Below, piece after piece: positions 9,135 through 19,478 of a stretch of 64,000 nt of DNA. The stretch lies in contig JACPGB010000017.1 in NCBI GenBank assembly GCA_016182655.1, positions 1 to 64,000 of the forward strand, read 5' to 3'. A program made the position numbers and the translations under genes. The number at the start of each line of letters is the position of its first letter. Position 1 is the first letter of the stretch. This DNA is from Deltaproteobacteria bacterium. GTDB lineage: Bacteria; Desulfobacterota; GWC2-55-46. Below the pieces are notes generated by a model, which worked only from the letters and a program-made list of their open reading frames with translations, was not told the origin of the DNA and searched no databases.

Positions 9135-9938
9135 GTGCGTGATATGAAGATAGGTTTTCTACAGACAAGGCCGGTATTCGGGGAAATAAAAAAGAACACC
9201 GAGAACGCGGCGGGTGAAATAGAAAGGCTCGATTGCGACCTCATCGTCCTCCCCGAGCTCTTCTCGACAGGATACCAGTTTCGTAACAAGGCGGAGCTAC
9301 TGAAACTCTCCGAGGAGATAGACGGCGGCTACGCCGTGGGGAGGCTCAAGGATATCGCCAAAAAGAAGAATATGCACATCGTAGCCGGGCTCGCGGAAAA
9401 GGAGGGGCGGAGGGCGTACAACTCTTCCGTCCTCATAGGCCCCAAGGGTGTCGTCGGCCTCTACAGGAAGGCGCACCTCTTCTGGGACGAGAGGAAGATC
9501 TTCACTCCCGGCGACAGGCCCCTTTCTGTCCATAAGGCGGGTAGGGCAAGGGTCGGGATGATGATATGCTTCGACTGGGTCTTTCCCGAGGTGGCGAGGA
9601 CTCTTGCGCTTCTCGGGGCGGACATAATATGTCAGCCTTCGAACCTCGTGCTCCCGTACTGCCCGGAGGCGATGAAGACCCGGTCCTTGGAGAACAGGGT
9701 TTTTTCTATCACCGCCAACAGGGTGGGGACAGAGGAGAGGGTGGCCGGCAAGCGTCTTAAGTTCATAGGTTCGAGCCAGATAGTAGCCCCGAACGGGGCC
9801 GTCCTTTACAGGGCCGGGGGGTGGAGGGTTGAAGCGAGGGTGGTGGAGGTAGACCCGAGGGATGCCCGAAGGAAGAAGATAACCCCGTTGAACGACATTA
9901 TTAAGGACAGGAGAGTAGACCTCTTTAAGCTTGGATAG
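9135..9938 (+). CDS. Carbon-nitrogen hydrolase (nitrilase superfamily amidase)
   Basis: LIVLPELFSTGY (Glu), YRKAHLFWDE (Lys), GMMICFDWVFPE (Cys) catalytic triad motifs. Confidence 0.88.
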   Translation: MRDMKIGFLQTRPVFGEIKKNTENAAGEIERLDCDLIVLPELFSTGYQFRNKAELLKLSEEIDGGYAVGRLKDIAKKKNMHIVAGLAEKEGRRAYNSSVLIGPKGVVGLYRKAHLFWDERKIFTPGDRPLSVHKAGRARVGMMICFDWVFPEVARTLALLGADIICQPSNLVLPYCPEAMKTRSLENRVFSITANRVGTEERVAGKRLKFIGSSQIVAPNGAVLYRAGGWRVEARVVEVDPRDARRKKITPLNDIIKDRRVDLFKLG

Positions 9939-9975
9939 GGTCGTTTTTTGTTGGTAGAAGGGCTGGGTTTTAATG

Positions 9976-10264
9976 CGACCCCTCCCAGCCTCCCCTTGTA
10001 AAAAGGGGAGGAGTTTAAACATCCCCTCCTTAACAAGGAGGGGCTAGGGGAGGTCGTATTTAAGGTCTGGATGGCGGGGCTCGTTAGTCCCTCCTATGGT
10101 TTTAATGTTGATGAAAAGGCAGGGATCAATACGACCCCTCCCAACCTCCCCTTGTTAAGGGGAGGAGTTAACTGGATTCCCGCTTTAAGTCCGCGGGAAT
10201 GACAAGATTGGCTTTGAAGGCTTTCACCCTCCCCTCTATCCCCTCCCGTCGAGGGAGGGAGGTT
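9976..10264. repeat. Array of four palindromic intergenic repeats
   Basis: acccctcccagcctccccttgtaaaaaggggagg; atcccctccttaacaaggagggg; acccctcccaacctccccttgttaaggggagg; accctcccctctatcccctcccgtcgagggagg. Confidence 0.75.
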
Positions 10265-10420
10265 TAAAAAGGGCTTTTATCATGAAACCGGCCCCATTGA
10301 TGCCGGAACCGTCTTGGCGTTATCTGCTTATAAAACAAATGGTTACGCCTTGATGTGTCCATCCCGGAGGCACTTCCCGCAGTTTGCTACCCGCAACTGT
10401 ATACAGTATACATTTTCCCC

Positions 10421-10449
10421 TTGACAAATCCTTGCGGTTGTTTTATCTT
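10421..10449 (+). promoter_or_regulatory. Putative sigma70-type promoter of the nuo operon
   Basis: TTGACA - 17 nt - TATCTT, 83 nt upstream of nuoA ATG. Confidence 0.55.
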
Positions 10450-10531
10450 GCCTTCTACCCTGACCGACCTTATCGTAACAATTAGCACTTTTTACAATAC
10501 TCCGTTGTAGAAACGACAAAGGGGTCTTACG

Positions 10532-10897
10532 ATGGTGTTTTCTTATCTCCCAGTGCTCGTGATGATCGGCATCGCGACCGTCATGGCCATCGGGGCCCTT
10601 TTCATGAGCTTCGTATTCCGCCCGAGAAACCCCTACAAGGACAAGCTTTCCCCTTGGGAGTGCGGCATGGAGCCCGTGGGTGAGGCCAACAAGGGCCACT
10701 TCAGGGTCCACTTCTTCGTTATCGCCATACTCTTCATCGTATTCGACGTCGAAACACTCTTCCTTTTTCCATGGGCCGTGATATTCACCGAAAAGGCCCT
10801 TTCCTCGTTTATTTTTGTTGAGATGGTGGTGTTCATCGCGATCCTCGCCGTCGGGCTCATCTACGCCTGGGTAAAGGGCGCGCTCGAGTGGGTTTAG
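10532..10897 (+). CDS. nuoA: NADH-quinone oxidoreductase subunit A
   Basis: FVFRPRNPYKDKLSPWECGMEPVG, VIFDVETLFLFPWAV. Confidence 0.95.
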   Translation: MVFSYLPVLVMIGIATVMAIGALFMSFVFRPRNPYKDKLSPWECGMEPVGEANKGHFRVHFFVIAILFIVFDVETLFLFPWAVIFTEKALSSFIFVEMVVFIAILAVGLIYAWVKGALEWV

Positions 10898-10959
10898 CAC
10901 GGCGTTTTTGTATTATTTTTAAAAACAACCACAACCTTAATATATAAAGCAAGGCTCTC

Positions 10960-11520
10960 ATGGACGAAAGAAACCCGCTCGAGGAGTCTCTACTCTTCAC
11001 GACCCTCGAGTCCATAGCGGACGTCATAAGGAACAACCCGCTCGTCAAGACGGTGAAGCACAACGCCGTAGTAGGCGACGTCGTCAACTGGGGGCGCTCA
11101 TCCGCCCTCTGGCCGATGACCTTCGGGCTGGCCTGTTGCGCCATCGAAATGATAGCGGCCGGGTGCTCGCGCTACGATACCGACCGTTTGGGGATCGTCT
11201 TCAGGCCCTCGCCCAGGCAGTCGGACGTGATGGTCGTCGCCGGGACAATGACCAAGAAGATAGCCCCGGCCGTAAAGAAGCTCTACGACCAGATGCCGGA
11301 GCCGAGGTGGGTCATAGCCCAGGGCGGGTGCGCCTCCGCCGGAGGGCCGTACAACACCTACGCGGTCGTCCAGGGCACGGACCTCGTCATCCCGGTCGAC
11401 GTATACATCCCGGGGTGCCCGCCGAGGCCGGACGCGTTGCTCTTCGGCTTCCTCCAGCTCATGGAAAAGATAAAGAAGGAAAACCCCTTCATACTTGAGG
11501 AGAGAAAGATCTCGTTATGA
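10960..11520 (+). CDS. nuoB: NADH-quinone oxidoreductase subunit B
   Basis: [59 protein letters not shown]. Confidence 0.96.
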   Translation: MDERNPLEESLLFTTLESIADVIRNNPLVKTVKHNAVVGDVVNWGRSSALWPMTFGLACCAIEMIAAGCSRYDTDRLGIVFRPSPRQSDVMVVAGTMTKKIAPAVKKLYDQMPEPRWVIAQGGCASAGGPYNTYAVVQGTDLVIPVDVYIPGCPPRPDALLFGFLQLMEKIKKENPFILEERKISL

Positions 11521-12026
11521 AGCAGAACGACGAAGACCTCCTCGTAAAGAAGGTCAAGGACAACTTCAGGCACGACATCGTCGAGACGACCGTCTACAAG
11601 GGAGAGGTCACGCACCTCATCGACGTCAAGTCGCTCCGCGCGGTCTGCAACTTTTTGAAGACCGACCCGGACCTCAGGATGAACTTCCTCTGCGATGTCG
11701 TCGGCGTCGATTACTTCAAGGAGACGCCGAGGTTCGAGGTCGTCTATCACTTTTATTCCATCCAGAAAAAGCACCGGATAAGGATAAAGGTGAGGGTCGC
11801 CGAGAACGAAACGGTGCCGTCGGTTACGCACCTCTGGCCCGGGGCGGACTGGCCCGAGCGCGAGGTCTACGACATGTTCGGGATAGTCTTCGAGGGGCAC
11901 CCCGACCTTAAGAGGATATACCTGGCCCACGACTGGGTGGGGTATCCGCTAAGGAAGGACTATCCGTTACGGGGATACAAGGACAGGTATAACCCCTACG
12001 GCGAGGAGAAGCCGGAGGAGATCTGA
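11517..12026 (+). CDS. nuoC: NADH-quinone oxidoreductase subunit C
   Basis: [28 protein letters not shown]. Confidence 0.94.
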   Translation: MKQNDEDLLVKKVKDNFRHDIVETTVYKGEVTHLIDVKSLRAVCNFLKTDPDLRMNFLCDVVGVDYFKETPRFEVVYHFYSIQKKHRIRIKVRVAENETVPSVTHLWPGADWPEREVYDMFGIVFEGHPDLKRIYLAHDWVGYPLRKDYPLRGYKDRYNPYGEEKPEEI

Positions 12027-12172
12027 GATTCAGGGTGGCGAGCCTCCCCCTCACCCCCACCCTCTCCCGCAAGGGGAGAGGGAGATTGAAAGAGGAGAAG
12101 CCGGAGGAGATATAAGGCCCGGGATGGGCAATCTCCCCCACAACCCCGCCCTCTCCAGGGGGAGAGGGTGAT
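12003..12172. repeat. Duplicated nuoC 3' end with two palindromic repeats
   Basis: gaggagaagccggaggagat at 12003-12022 and again at 12092-12111; each followed by a ctcccccXXCccctctcc...ggggagaggg palindrome. Confidence 0.8.
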
Positions 12173-12342
12173 AAAAATAGGGGCTGGCAAGAGAAGCACT
12201 GAAAAAAATAGATAGGCAATTCAAATATCGAAAGCCTGTTTTGCGAGAGCGGCAAAGGTCTTGTTTTTGGCATCAGAGCCCTTGAGATTGCTTCGTCGTG
12301 GAAAACCGCTCCTCGCAATGACGAAATAAAAAATTATATAAA

Positions 12343-13533
12343 ATGACGGAACGCGAAGAGATAATAGCTACACGGGAAGTGACCCTGCACATGGGGCCGC
12401 AGCACCCGTCCACCCACGGGGTCCTTCACCTCATCCTCGACCTCCAGGGTGAAAAGATACTCAATGTGGAGCCGGATATCGGTTACCTCCATAGGGGGAC
12501 CGAAAAGATAGCCGAGAACCTCCTTTACCATCAGTTCGTCCCGTATACCGACAGGCTCGACTACATGTGCGCGATGTCGAACAACCTCGCGTACGTGATG
12601 GCGGTTGAAAAGCTCCTCGGGATCGAGATAACCGAGCGCGCGAAGTACATAAGGGTGATCTCCGCCGAGCTCTCAAGGATCGCCGGGCATCTTCTCGCAT
12701 TAGGCGCGTGGGCGCTCGACCTGGGCGCCATGTCCATCCTCCTCTACGCCATGAGGGAGAGGGAGATAGTCCTCGACATATTCGAGGAGATCTGCGGCGC
12801 GAGGATGACCTTGAGCTATCTCCGGGTCGGCGGCGTCAGGTACGACTTTACGGATTCCATCAAGGAGTCCATTAAGAGACTCCTCGAGATCCTCCCAAAG
12901 AGGATGGACGAGTACGAGAAGATACTCCTCGGAAACAGGATATGGATACAGAGGAACAGGGGTGTCGGCGTCATCACAGGCGAGGACGCGATCTCGTTCG
13001 GCCTTAGCGGTCCGGCGCTCCGCGCGAGCGGCGTAAAATGGGACATAAGGAAAGACGAGCCGTATCTCGTCTACGACAGGTTCGACTTCGATACTCCTTT
13101 GGGAGAGAACGGCGACTGCCTTGACAGGTATAACGTGAGGTTCGAGGAGATAAAGCAGTCGATGAGGATAATAAAGCAGGCGCTCCGCGACCTGCCCGAA
13201 GGCCCGTTCAACGTGGACATGCCGAGCCTCGTGCCTCCGCCGAAGCCGGACGTCTACAAGAACATGGAGAACCTCATCCACCACTTCAAATATGTCTCTC
13301 AGGGGTTCAAGGCCCCGAAGGGCGAGGTCTACTCGGCTATAGAGGCGCCCAAGGGCGAGCTCGGGGTGTATATCGTGAGCGACGGGTCTGAAAAGCCCTA
13401 CAGGCTGAAGCTCCGCGTACCGTCGTTCCACAACCTTCAGACCATAAACCACATGTCGAAGGGCAGATACCTTGCCGACGTCATCGCGATTGTGTCGAGC
13501 CTCGACCCGGTCTTCGGCGAGTGCGACAAGTAA
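12343..13533 (+). CDS. nuoD: NADH-quinone oxidoreductase subunit D
   Basis: MGPQHPSTHGVLHLILDLQGE, DIGYLHRGTEKIAE, C-terminal DPVFGECDK. Confidence 0.96.
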   Translation: MTEREEIIATREVTLHMGPQHPSTHGVLHLILDLQGEKILNVEPDIGYLHRGTEKIAENLLYHQFVPYTDRLDYMCAMSNNLAYVMAVEKLLGIEITERAKYIRVISAELSRIAGHLLALGAWALDLGAMSILLYAMREREIVLDIFEEICGARMTLSYLRVGGVRYDFTDSIKESIKRLLEILPKRMDEYEKILLGNRIWIQRNRGVGVITGEDAISFGLSGPALRASGVKWDIRKDEPYLVYDRFDFDTPLGENGDCLDRYNVRFEEIKQSMRIIKQALRDLPEGPFNVDMPSLVPPPKPDVYKNMENLIHHFKYVSQGFKAPKGEVYSAIEAPKGELGVYIVSDGSEKPYRLKLRVPSFHNLQTINHMSKGRYLADVIAIVSSLDPVFGECDK

Positions 13534-13555
13534 GGCATATACAAAGGTAAAGGCC

Positions 13556-14026
13556 ATGCTTTCAGAGGAAGCTAAAAAAGAGATAGAAAAGGCGCTCAGG
13601 AAGTACCCGAACAAGCGCTCCGCCGTGATGGACGCGCTCCGCTCCGCCCAGAAGGCGCGCGGGGGGCACCTCGAGAAGGCCGACATGGACGAGATAGCCG
13701 TCATCCTCGAGATGCAGGCGGTCGAGGTCAACGCCGCCGCGGCCTTCTATACGATGTACAATATCGACAAGCCCGTGGGCAAGTACCATATACAGGTATG
13801 CAGGAACATCTCGTGCTCGCTCATGGGCGCGGAGCACATCATAAAGCACATGGAGAGGACCCTGAACATCAAGACCGGCGAGACGACCGGGGATAAGAAG
13901 TTCACGCTCTCGACCGTCGAGTGTCTCGGCTCCTGCGGGACCGCTCCGATGATGCAGATAAACGACGACTTTCACGAGAACCTGGACGAGGCGAAGGTCG
14001 AAGAGATACTGAAGGGCCTCGAATAG
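13556..14026 (+). CDS. nuoE: NADH-quinone oxidoreductase subunit E
   Basis: CRNISCSLMGA...TVECLGSCGTAPMMQI; ATG at 13556 in the ORF 13472-14026. Confidence 0.94.
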   Translation: MLSEEAKKEIEKALRKYPNKRSAVMDALRSAQKARGGHLEKADMDEIAVILEMQAVEVNAAAAFYTMYNIDKPVGKYHIQVCRNISCSLMGAEHIIKHMERTLNIKTGETTGDKKFTLSTVECLGSCGTAPMMQINDDFHENLDEAKVEEILKGLE

Positions 14027-14054
14027 GCCGGATATCCATAGACAGAGCCATTAA

Positions 14055-15314
14055 ATGGAAAAAGTCATCTTAAAAAACCTGGGCAAGCCCGACTCGCACA
14101 AGCTGGAGAACTACGTCGCCAGCGGCGGGTACAAGGCCATACAGTCTGCCTTGAAGATGAGGCCCGACAACATCGTCCAGATGGTCAAGGACTCGGGGCT
14201 CAGGGGGCGCGGAGGCGCGGGCTTCTCTACCGGGCTCAAGTGGTCCTTCATTCCCAAGGACCCGACGATACAGAAGTACCTCTGCTGTAATGCGGATGAG
14301 GGAGAGCCCGGGACCTACAAGGACAGGGGGATAATGGACAACGACCCCCACATCCTCCTCGAAGGCATGATGATAACGAGCTACGCCATAGGCGCGTCCG
14401 TCGGCTACATCTACATAAGGGGCGAGTTCGTCTTCGGGGCCAAGAGGCTGGAAGCCGCGATAGACGAGGCCTACGCAAAGGGGTATCTCGGGAAGAACAT
14501 ATTCGGATCGAACTTCTCTCTCGACATATACATACACAGGGGTTACGGCGCATACATCTGCGGCGAGGAGACGGCGCTCCTTGAGTCCATTGAGGGTCTC
14601 CGCGCACAGCCGAGGAAGAAGCCGCCGTTCCCGGCGCTCGCCGGACTCTACGGCAAGCCCACGGTCATAAACAACGTGGAGACTCTCGCCTGCATACCGG
14701 CGATCATCGAGAAGGGGCCGGAGTGGTTCTCGAAGATGGGGCCCGAGAAGAGCCCCGGGCCGAAGATATTCTGTGTGAGCGGGCATGTTAAAAAGCCCGG
14801 TCTCTACGAGCTTCCGATGGGGACGACCGTAAGGGACCTGATATACAACCACTGCGGCGGGATGCTGACGGACAAGCCCCTTAAGGCCGTGATACCGGGA
14901 GGCGTGAGCGCCCCGTTGCTCACCGCAAGGGAGCTGGACACGGCCCTTGACTTCGATTCCCTCGCGGCAAAGGGGTCGATGCTCGGCTCGGGCGCGGTCG
15001 TCGTGATGGACGAGTCCGCATGCATGGTGAAGTCGGCCTATATAATAAACAGGTTCTTCAGCCATGAGTCGTGCGGCAAATGCACGCCGTGCAGGGACGG
15101 CACGCCGTGGCTTACGAGGGTGCTTAAGAGGATAGAGCACGGCGAGGGGAGACCCGGCGACATAGAGCTCCTCGAGAGCCTCTGCACCAACATATTCGGC
15201 AGGACCTTCTGCCCGCTCGGCGACGGCGCGGTGATGGCGCTAAGAGGGCATCTCAAGAACTTCAGGGAAGAGTTTCAGTTCCACATAGACCACAAGCGGT
15301 GCATGGCGTCGTAA
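14055..15314 (+). CDS. nuoF: NADH-quinone oxidoreductase subunit F
   Basis: LRGRGGAGFSTGLKWSF, NADEGEPGTYKDR, ESCGKCTPCRDG. Confidence 0.96.
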   Translation: MEKVILKNLGKPDSHKLENYVASGGYKAIQSALKMRPDNIVQMVKDSGLRGRGGAGFSTGLKWSFIPKDPTIQKYLCCNADEGEPGTYKDRGIMDNDPHILLEGMMITSYAIGASVGYIYIRGEFVFGAKRLEAAIDEAYAKGYLGKNIFGSNFSLDIYIHRGYGAYICGEETALLESIEGLRAQPRKKPPFPALAGLYGKPTVINNVETLACIPAIIEKGPEWFSKMGPEKSPGPKIFCVSGHVKKPGLYELPMGTTVRDLIYNHCGGMLTDKPLKAVIPGGVSAPLLTARELDTALDFDSLAAKGSMLGSGAVVVMDESACMVKSAYIINRFFSHESCGKCTPCRDGTPWLTRVLKRIEHGEGRPGDIELLESLCTNIFGRTFCPLGDGAVMALRGHLKNFREEFQFHIDHKRCMAS

Positions 15315-15324
15315 ACAGGGGCAA

Positions 15325-17731
15325 ATGGTTACCGTAAAGATAAACGGAAAAGAGATAACCGTAGAGGATAATACCCTTATCCTCGACGCGGCTCGCCACG
15401 CGGGATACGAGATACCGACCTTCTGCTATCAGGCCGACCTCGTCGGCATAGGTTCCTGCAGGATGTGCCTCGTGGAAATTGAGGGGCAGAAGAAGCTCCA
15501 GCCCTCTTGCGTCACGCCAGTCCTCCACGGCATGTCGATAAACACCGAGACGTCGACGGTAATGTCCGCGCGCGCCTCGATGCTCGAATTTTTGCTCGCC
15601 AACCACGCGCTCGACTGCCCGGTGTGTGACAAGGGCGGAGAGTGCGAGCTCCAGGACATGGTCTACAAGTACGGCCCGCACAAGGGGAGGCACGCCGAAC
15701 CCAAGTTCAAGTTCCAGGAAAAGGACTACGCCTTAAGCCCCGTCATCATAAAGAACTCGAACAGGTGCGTGCAGTGCATGAAGTGCGTCCGCGTCTGCAG
15801 GGAGGTCGTCGGAGCGAATGTATTGGGCGCGCTCGGCAGGGGAGACCACCAGGAGGAGACGAGCTTTTTCCGGCACTTTTTGGACTGCGACCAGGACGGC
15901 AACTGCATAGAGGTCTGCCCGGTCGGCTGTTTCATGCGCCTGCCGTACAGGTACAAGACGAGGCCGTGGGACCTTAAGGGCGCGGATACCGTCTGCCAGT
16001 GGTGCGGAACCGGTTGCAGGATGGTGATAGAGGAGAGGGACGGGATACTTATAAGGTCAAAGGCCCAGATGGGCGTTGGGTTGAACAGCGAGACGCTCTG
16101 CGCGCGCGGCAGGTTCGGCAACGACTTCATGACCCGCGCCGAAAGGCTTAAGACCCCGCTCGTCAGAAGGTTCGGGAAGTTGGAGCCAGCCTCATGGCAG
16201 GAGGCGCTCGCCGTAATAAAGGAAAACGTGCCATCAGACGGCGAGAGGATCGGAGGCATCGCATCGCCCCGGCTTACGAACGAAGAGCTCTATCTCTTCC
16301 AGAAGCTTTTCAGGACCATATTCGGGTCCGCCAACATAGATTCGAGCTCGCGCTGGGGCTCAGACGCGGTAGAGGCGTTCGCAAAGGCGGCCTCGATGGA
16401 CGCGGGCGGCGTATCGGTATTCGACTGCATGGAGACCGACACAGTCCTTATAATAGGCTCCCACGTATCCGACGAGAACCCGGTAACGGACTACATTATC
16501 GGGCAAGGAAGGCGCGCTCCTCGAATCGATCATACTCTTCCTTAACGCATCGAAGGTCGAAGGCGCAGGGGAGCTTGGGAACATCGCGGCAGGCAGGCTC
16601 TCTTCCGTAACGGCGGAGGCGGGTGTCTCAGGCGAATCCGTTGAGTCGCTCGCCAGGAAGCTCAAGTCGTCCGAATCCGTCGCCATAATGGCAGGGACGG
16701 ACTTCTTAAGATACCCCGAGGGGATCGCGAAGCTCGGGCTCCTGAAGGACCTGCTCAAGTCCTTGGGCAAGAAGGTATCGGTTCTGCCGCTCCTCGACAG
16801 GGCGAACCAGAGGGGCGCCTGGGAGATGGGCGTACACCCGTCGCTCGGACCTGCGTATTCGAAGGCCGGAAAGTTGGGCCTCGATACCGACGGGATGCTG
16901 GAAGCGGCTGTGAGCGGCGCGCTCGACTTCCTTTTTATCGCGGGGTCTGACGTCGCCTCCATGTACCCTGACGAGGGTTCCGCGAGGGCCGCCCTCGGAA
17001 GAGTCAAGTTCCTCGTCGTCCAGGATACCTTCATGACCGAGACAGCCAGTTTCGCGCATGTGGTGCTCCCGGGCGCGGCTTTTGGAGAGAAGGAAGGGAC
17101 GTTCACGAACCAGGAGGGCAGGGCCCAGGTAATAAGGAGGCTCATGAACCCTCCGGGCAAGGCGAAGCCCGACCTCGACATAATAAGGGCTATAGGCGAG
17201 AGGTTCGACCCGTCCTTCGGCCCGAAGAACTTCGTGCTGGCGCTCGACGAGATACGGAACGGGAATTCGATGTACTCGAAGGTCTCGCTCGCCTTCAACA
17301 ACAAGAGGAACAGCGACAACAGGCTCGACATAAAAGAAGCGCTCGTGCAGGCCTCGAACGCCGCCTCTCTCTCATCAAAGGAGTTCGCGGCAAAGGCCGC
17401 GTCCGTTAGCGGAGAATACCCGTTCAGATTAATAACCGGCAACCACCTCTTCCACTCCGGAAAAGGCACGATGAGGTCCGAGACACTCTCAGGGCTCCTT
17501 AAGGCGGCCGTCGTCGAGATAAGCGAAGAGGACGCGGTCTCCCTCGGGCTTAAGAACGGGGACAGGGTAAGGCTTAAATCAAAGGACTACGAGGCGGTAG
17601 TTACATTAAGGACCGCGAGGGGCTCGAAGAACGGCCACGTCTTCCTCGCCGAGAATTTCGAGGACTGCCAGGTCAACAGGTTCCTCCGGCGGGGCGAAGG
17701 CCCGCCGATGGTGTCCATAACGAAGGCCTGA
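15325..17731 (+). pseudogene. nuoG: NADH-quinone oxidoreductase subunit G, frameshifted
   Basis: N-terminal ORF 15325-16545 (2Fe-2S and 4Fe-4S motifs) and C-terminal ORF to 17731 in the next frame; removing one G from GGG at 16501-16503 restores ...YIIGKEGALLESIILFLNASKVEG... Confidence 0.85.
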
Positions 17732-17885
17732 GGACCGGGCTTAGAGGACCGGGCCGGGGCTGAAAACCGAAGGCCCCGGGCAGATAGGCAACTGACGCAT
17801 CGATCGCGTTCGCATATATCTATCAAATCAGGTCTTAAGAGAAGCGCAATAGGCGGCCTGTCCGCCTGAAATCGGAGGGACTGTC

Positions 17886-18356
17886 ATGGTAGACCCCAAG
17901 CTTTTGAGGGAGCTGGCTTTTTTCTCGGACCTTTCTGACAACGAGCTCACGACCGTATCGAAGGTCGTGAAGAAGAAGGACTTCAAGCTCGGAGATACGA
18001 TATTCAAGGAGTCCGAGGACGGCGCGTCCATATACATCATAAAGAAGGGCGAGGTGAAGGCCTGCAAGATAGCCCCGGACGGGGAGCTCTTCACTCTCAC
18101 CATAATGAAGGACGGAGACATATTCGGCGAGATGAGCTTCCTTGACGGGAGGCCCCGGTCGGCGACGGTAGTCGCGGTCTCGGACCTCGAGACCTACATG
18201 ATGGAGAAGGCCGACTTCGAAACGCTCGTCGACGGGAACCCCAGGATCATATACAAGCTACTTAAGAACATAGTCTTCACCATACACTCGATAGTCCGCG
18301 GCATGAACTCGCGCTACATAGAGATGATCAACTACATGTGGGGCAGGAGAAGGTAA
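17886..18356 (+). CDS. Cyclic nucleotide-binding domain protein (Crp/cNMP-type), no obvious HTH
   Basis: IYIIKKGEVKACK, GDIFGEMSFLDGRPRSATVVA; 156 aa. Confidence 0.85.
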   Translation: MVDPKLLRELAFFSDLSDNELTTVSKVVKKKDFKLGDTIFKESEDGASIYIIKKGEVKACKIAPDGELFTLTIMKDGDIFGEMSFLDGRPRSATVVAVSDLETYMMEKADFETLVDGNPRIIYKLLKNIVFTIHSIVRGMNSRYIEMINYMWGRRR

Positions 18357-18434
18357 AGGGGCCTGAAAGGACGCAGTCAGCAACGGGGCAAGGCGCGGAA
18401 AGACAAGACGTAAAAGGGCTCAACCAGGGACACG

Positions 18435-19469
18435 ATGCCGGATACATCTACCATACTGGAATTCATACTCATAATAGTGAAGGCGGGGGCCATCGCAATG
18501 GTCCTCTTCGGACTGCCGTTGCCCCTTACCTGGCTCGAAAGGAAGATAGCCGGGCACATACAGGTGAGGCTCGGGCCCTGGAGGGTCGGCCCCCACGGAC
18601 TCCTTCAGCCCTTCGCGGACATGATAAAGCTCCTCATGAAGGAGGACATCATCCCGTACAAGGCGGACAAGTTCCTCTTTGTCATAGCGCCGCTCCTCGC
18701 GATGGTGCCGGCGTTCGCCGTCTTCGCGGCGATCCCGTTCGGAGAGAAGGTATTGATACCGGGGCTCGACTACGAGCTTACGCTGTATCTTTCGGACATG
18801 AACGTCGGCATCCTCTACATACTCGCGATGTCCGGGCTCGGCATATACGGCATAATACTCGGCGGCTGGGCGTCCAACAGCAAGTACTCCCTTTTGGGAG
18901 GGCTCCGCTCCTCCGCCCAGATGATAAGCTACGAGATAGCGGTGAGCTTCGCGGTCATAGGCGTCGTCATGCTCTCGAACTCTTTAAGCCTCCTGGACAT
19001 AGTAAGGGCGCAGGGCGGGAACCTCCTCCACTGGAACTTCCTGTACCTCCCGGTCGGGCCGGTCTGGTTCTTCATATTCATCATAGGGTCGACCGCCGAG
19101 ATAAACAGGATACCCTTCGACCTCCCCGAGGACGAAGGGACGCTCGCGGCCGGTTTCCACACAGAGTACAGCGGCATGAAGTTCGCCTTCTTCATGCTCG
19201 CCGAGTACATCGCAATGGTGACGGTATCGGTCCTCGCGGTGATACTCTTCTTCGGAGGCTGGAACGCGCCGTTCAGCATCCCGTTCCCGATACCGCCTAT
19301 ATTCTGGTTCGTAGGGAAGGTGGCGTTCTTCATCTACCTCTTCATGTGGGTGAGGTTCACGCTCCCGAGGTACAGGTACGACCAGCTCATGAACATAGGA
19401 TGGAAGATACTCTTGCCGCTCTCGCTCGTAACAGTGCTCGTAACCGGCCTCATGAGGCTTTATCTTTAA
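18435..19469 (+). CDS. nuoH: NADH-quinone oxidoreductase subunit H
   Basis: LTWLERKIAGHIQVRLGPWRVGPHGLLQPFADMIKLL, EINRIPFDLPEDEGTLAAGFHTEYSGMKF. Confidence 0.96.
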   Translation: MPDTSTILEFILIIVKAGAIAMVLFGLPLPLTWLERKIAGHIQVRLGPWRVGPHGLLQPFADMIKLLMKEDIIPYKADKFLFVIAPLLAMVPAFAVFAAIPFGEKVLIPGLDYELTLYLSDMNVGILYILAMSGLGIYGIILGGWASNSKYSLLGGLRSSAQMISYEIAVSFAVIGVVMLSNSLSLLDIVRAQGGNLLHWNFLYLPVGPVWFFIFIIGSTAEINRIPFDLPEDEGTLAAGFHTEYSGMKFAFFMLAEYIAMVTVSVLAVILFFGGWNAPFSIPFPIPPIFWFVGKVAFFIYLFMWVRFTLPRYRYDQLMNIGWKILLPLSLVTVLVTGLMRLYL

Positions 19470-19478
19470 GGACAGGTA

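Noticed and set aside
10395-10412. LexA/SOS box upstream of nuoA
   Set aside because: Only partly resembles CTGT-N8-ACAG and complex I is not an SOS target; kept only as an unspecified palindrome.
12700-13731. Long minus-strand ORFs opposite nuo genes (also 14070-15140, 33125-34420, 41164-42024, 16360-17469)
   Set aside because: Shadow ORFs caused by high GC and codon bias; the + strand carries clear conserved genes and the antisense translations have no recognisable motifs.
16490-16520. Programmed +1 frameshift in nuoG
   Set aside because: No known slippery context or stimulatory element, and nuoG is not known to use frameshifting; a 1-nt error or mutation in GGG is simpler.
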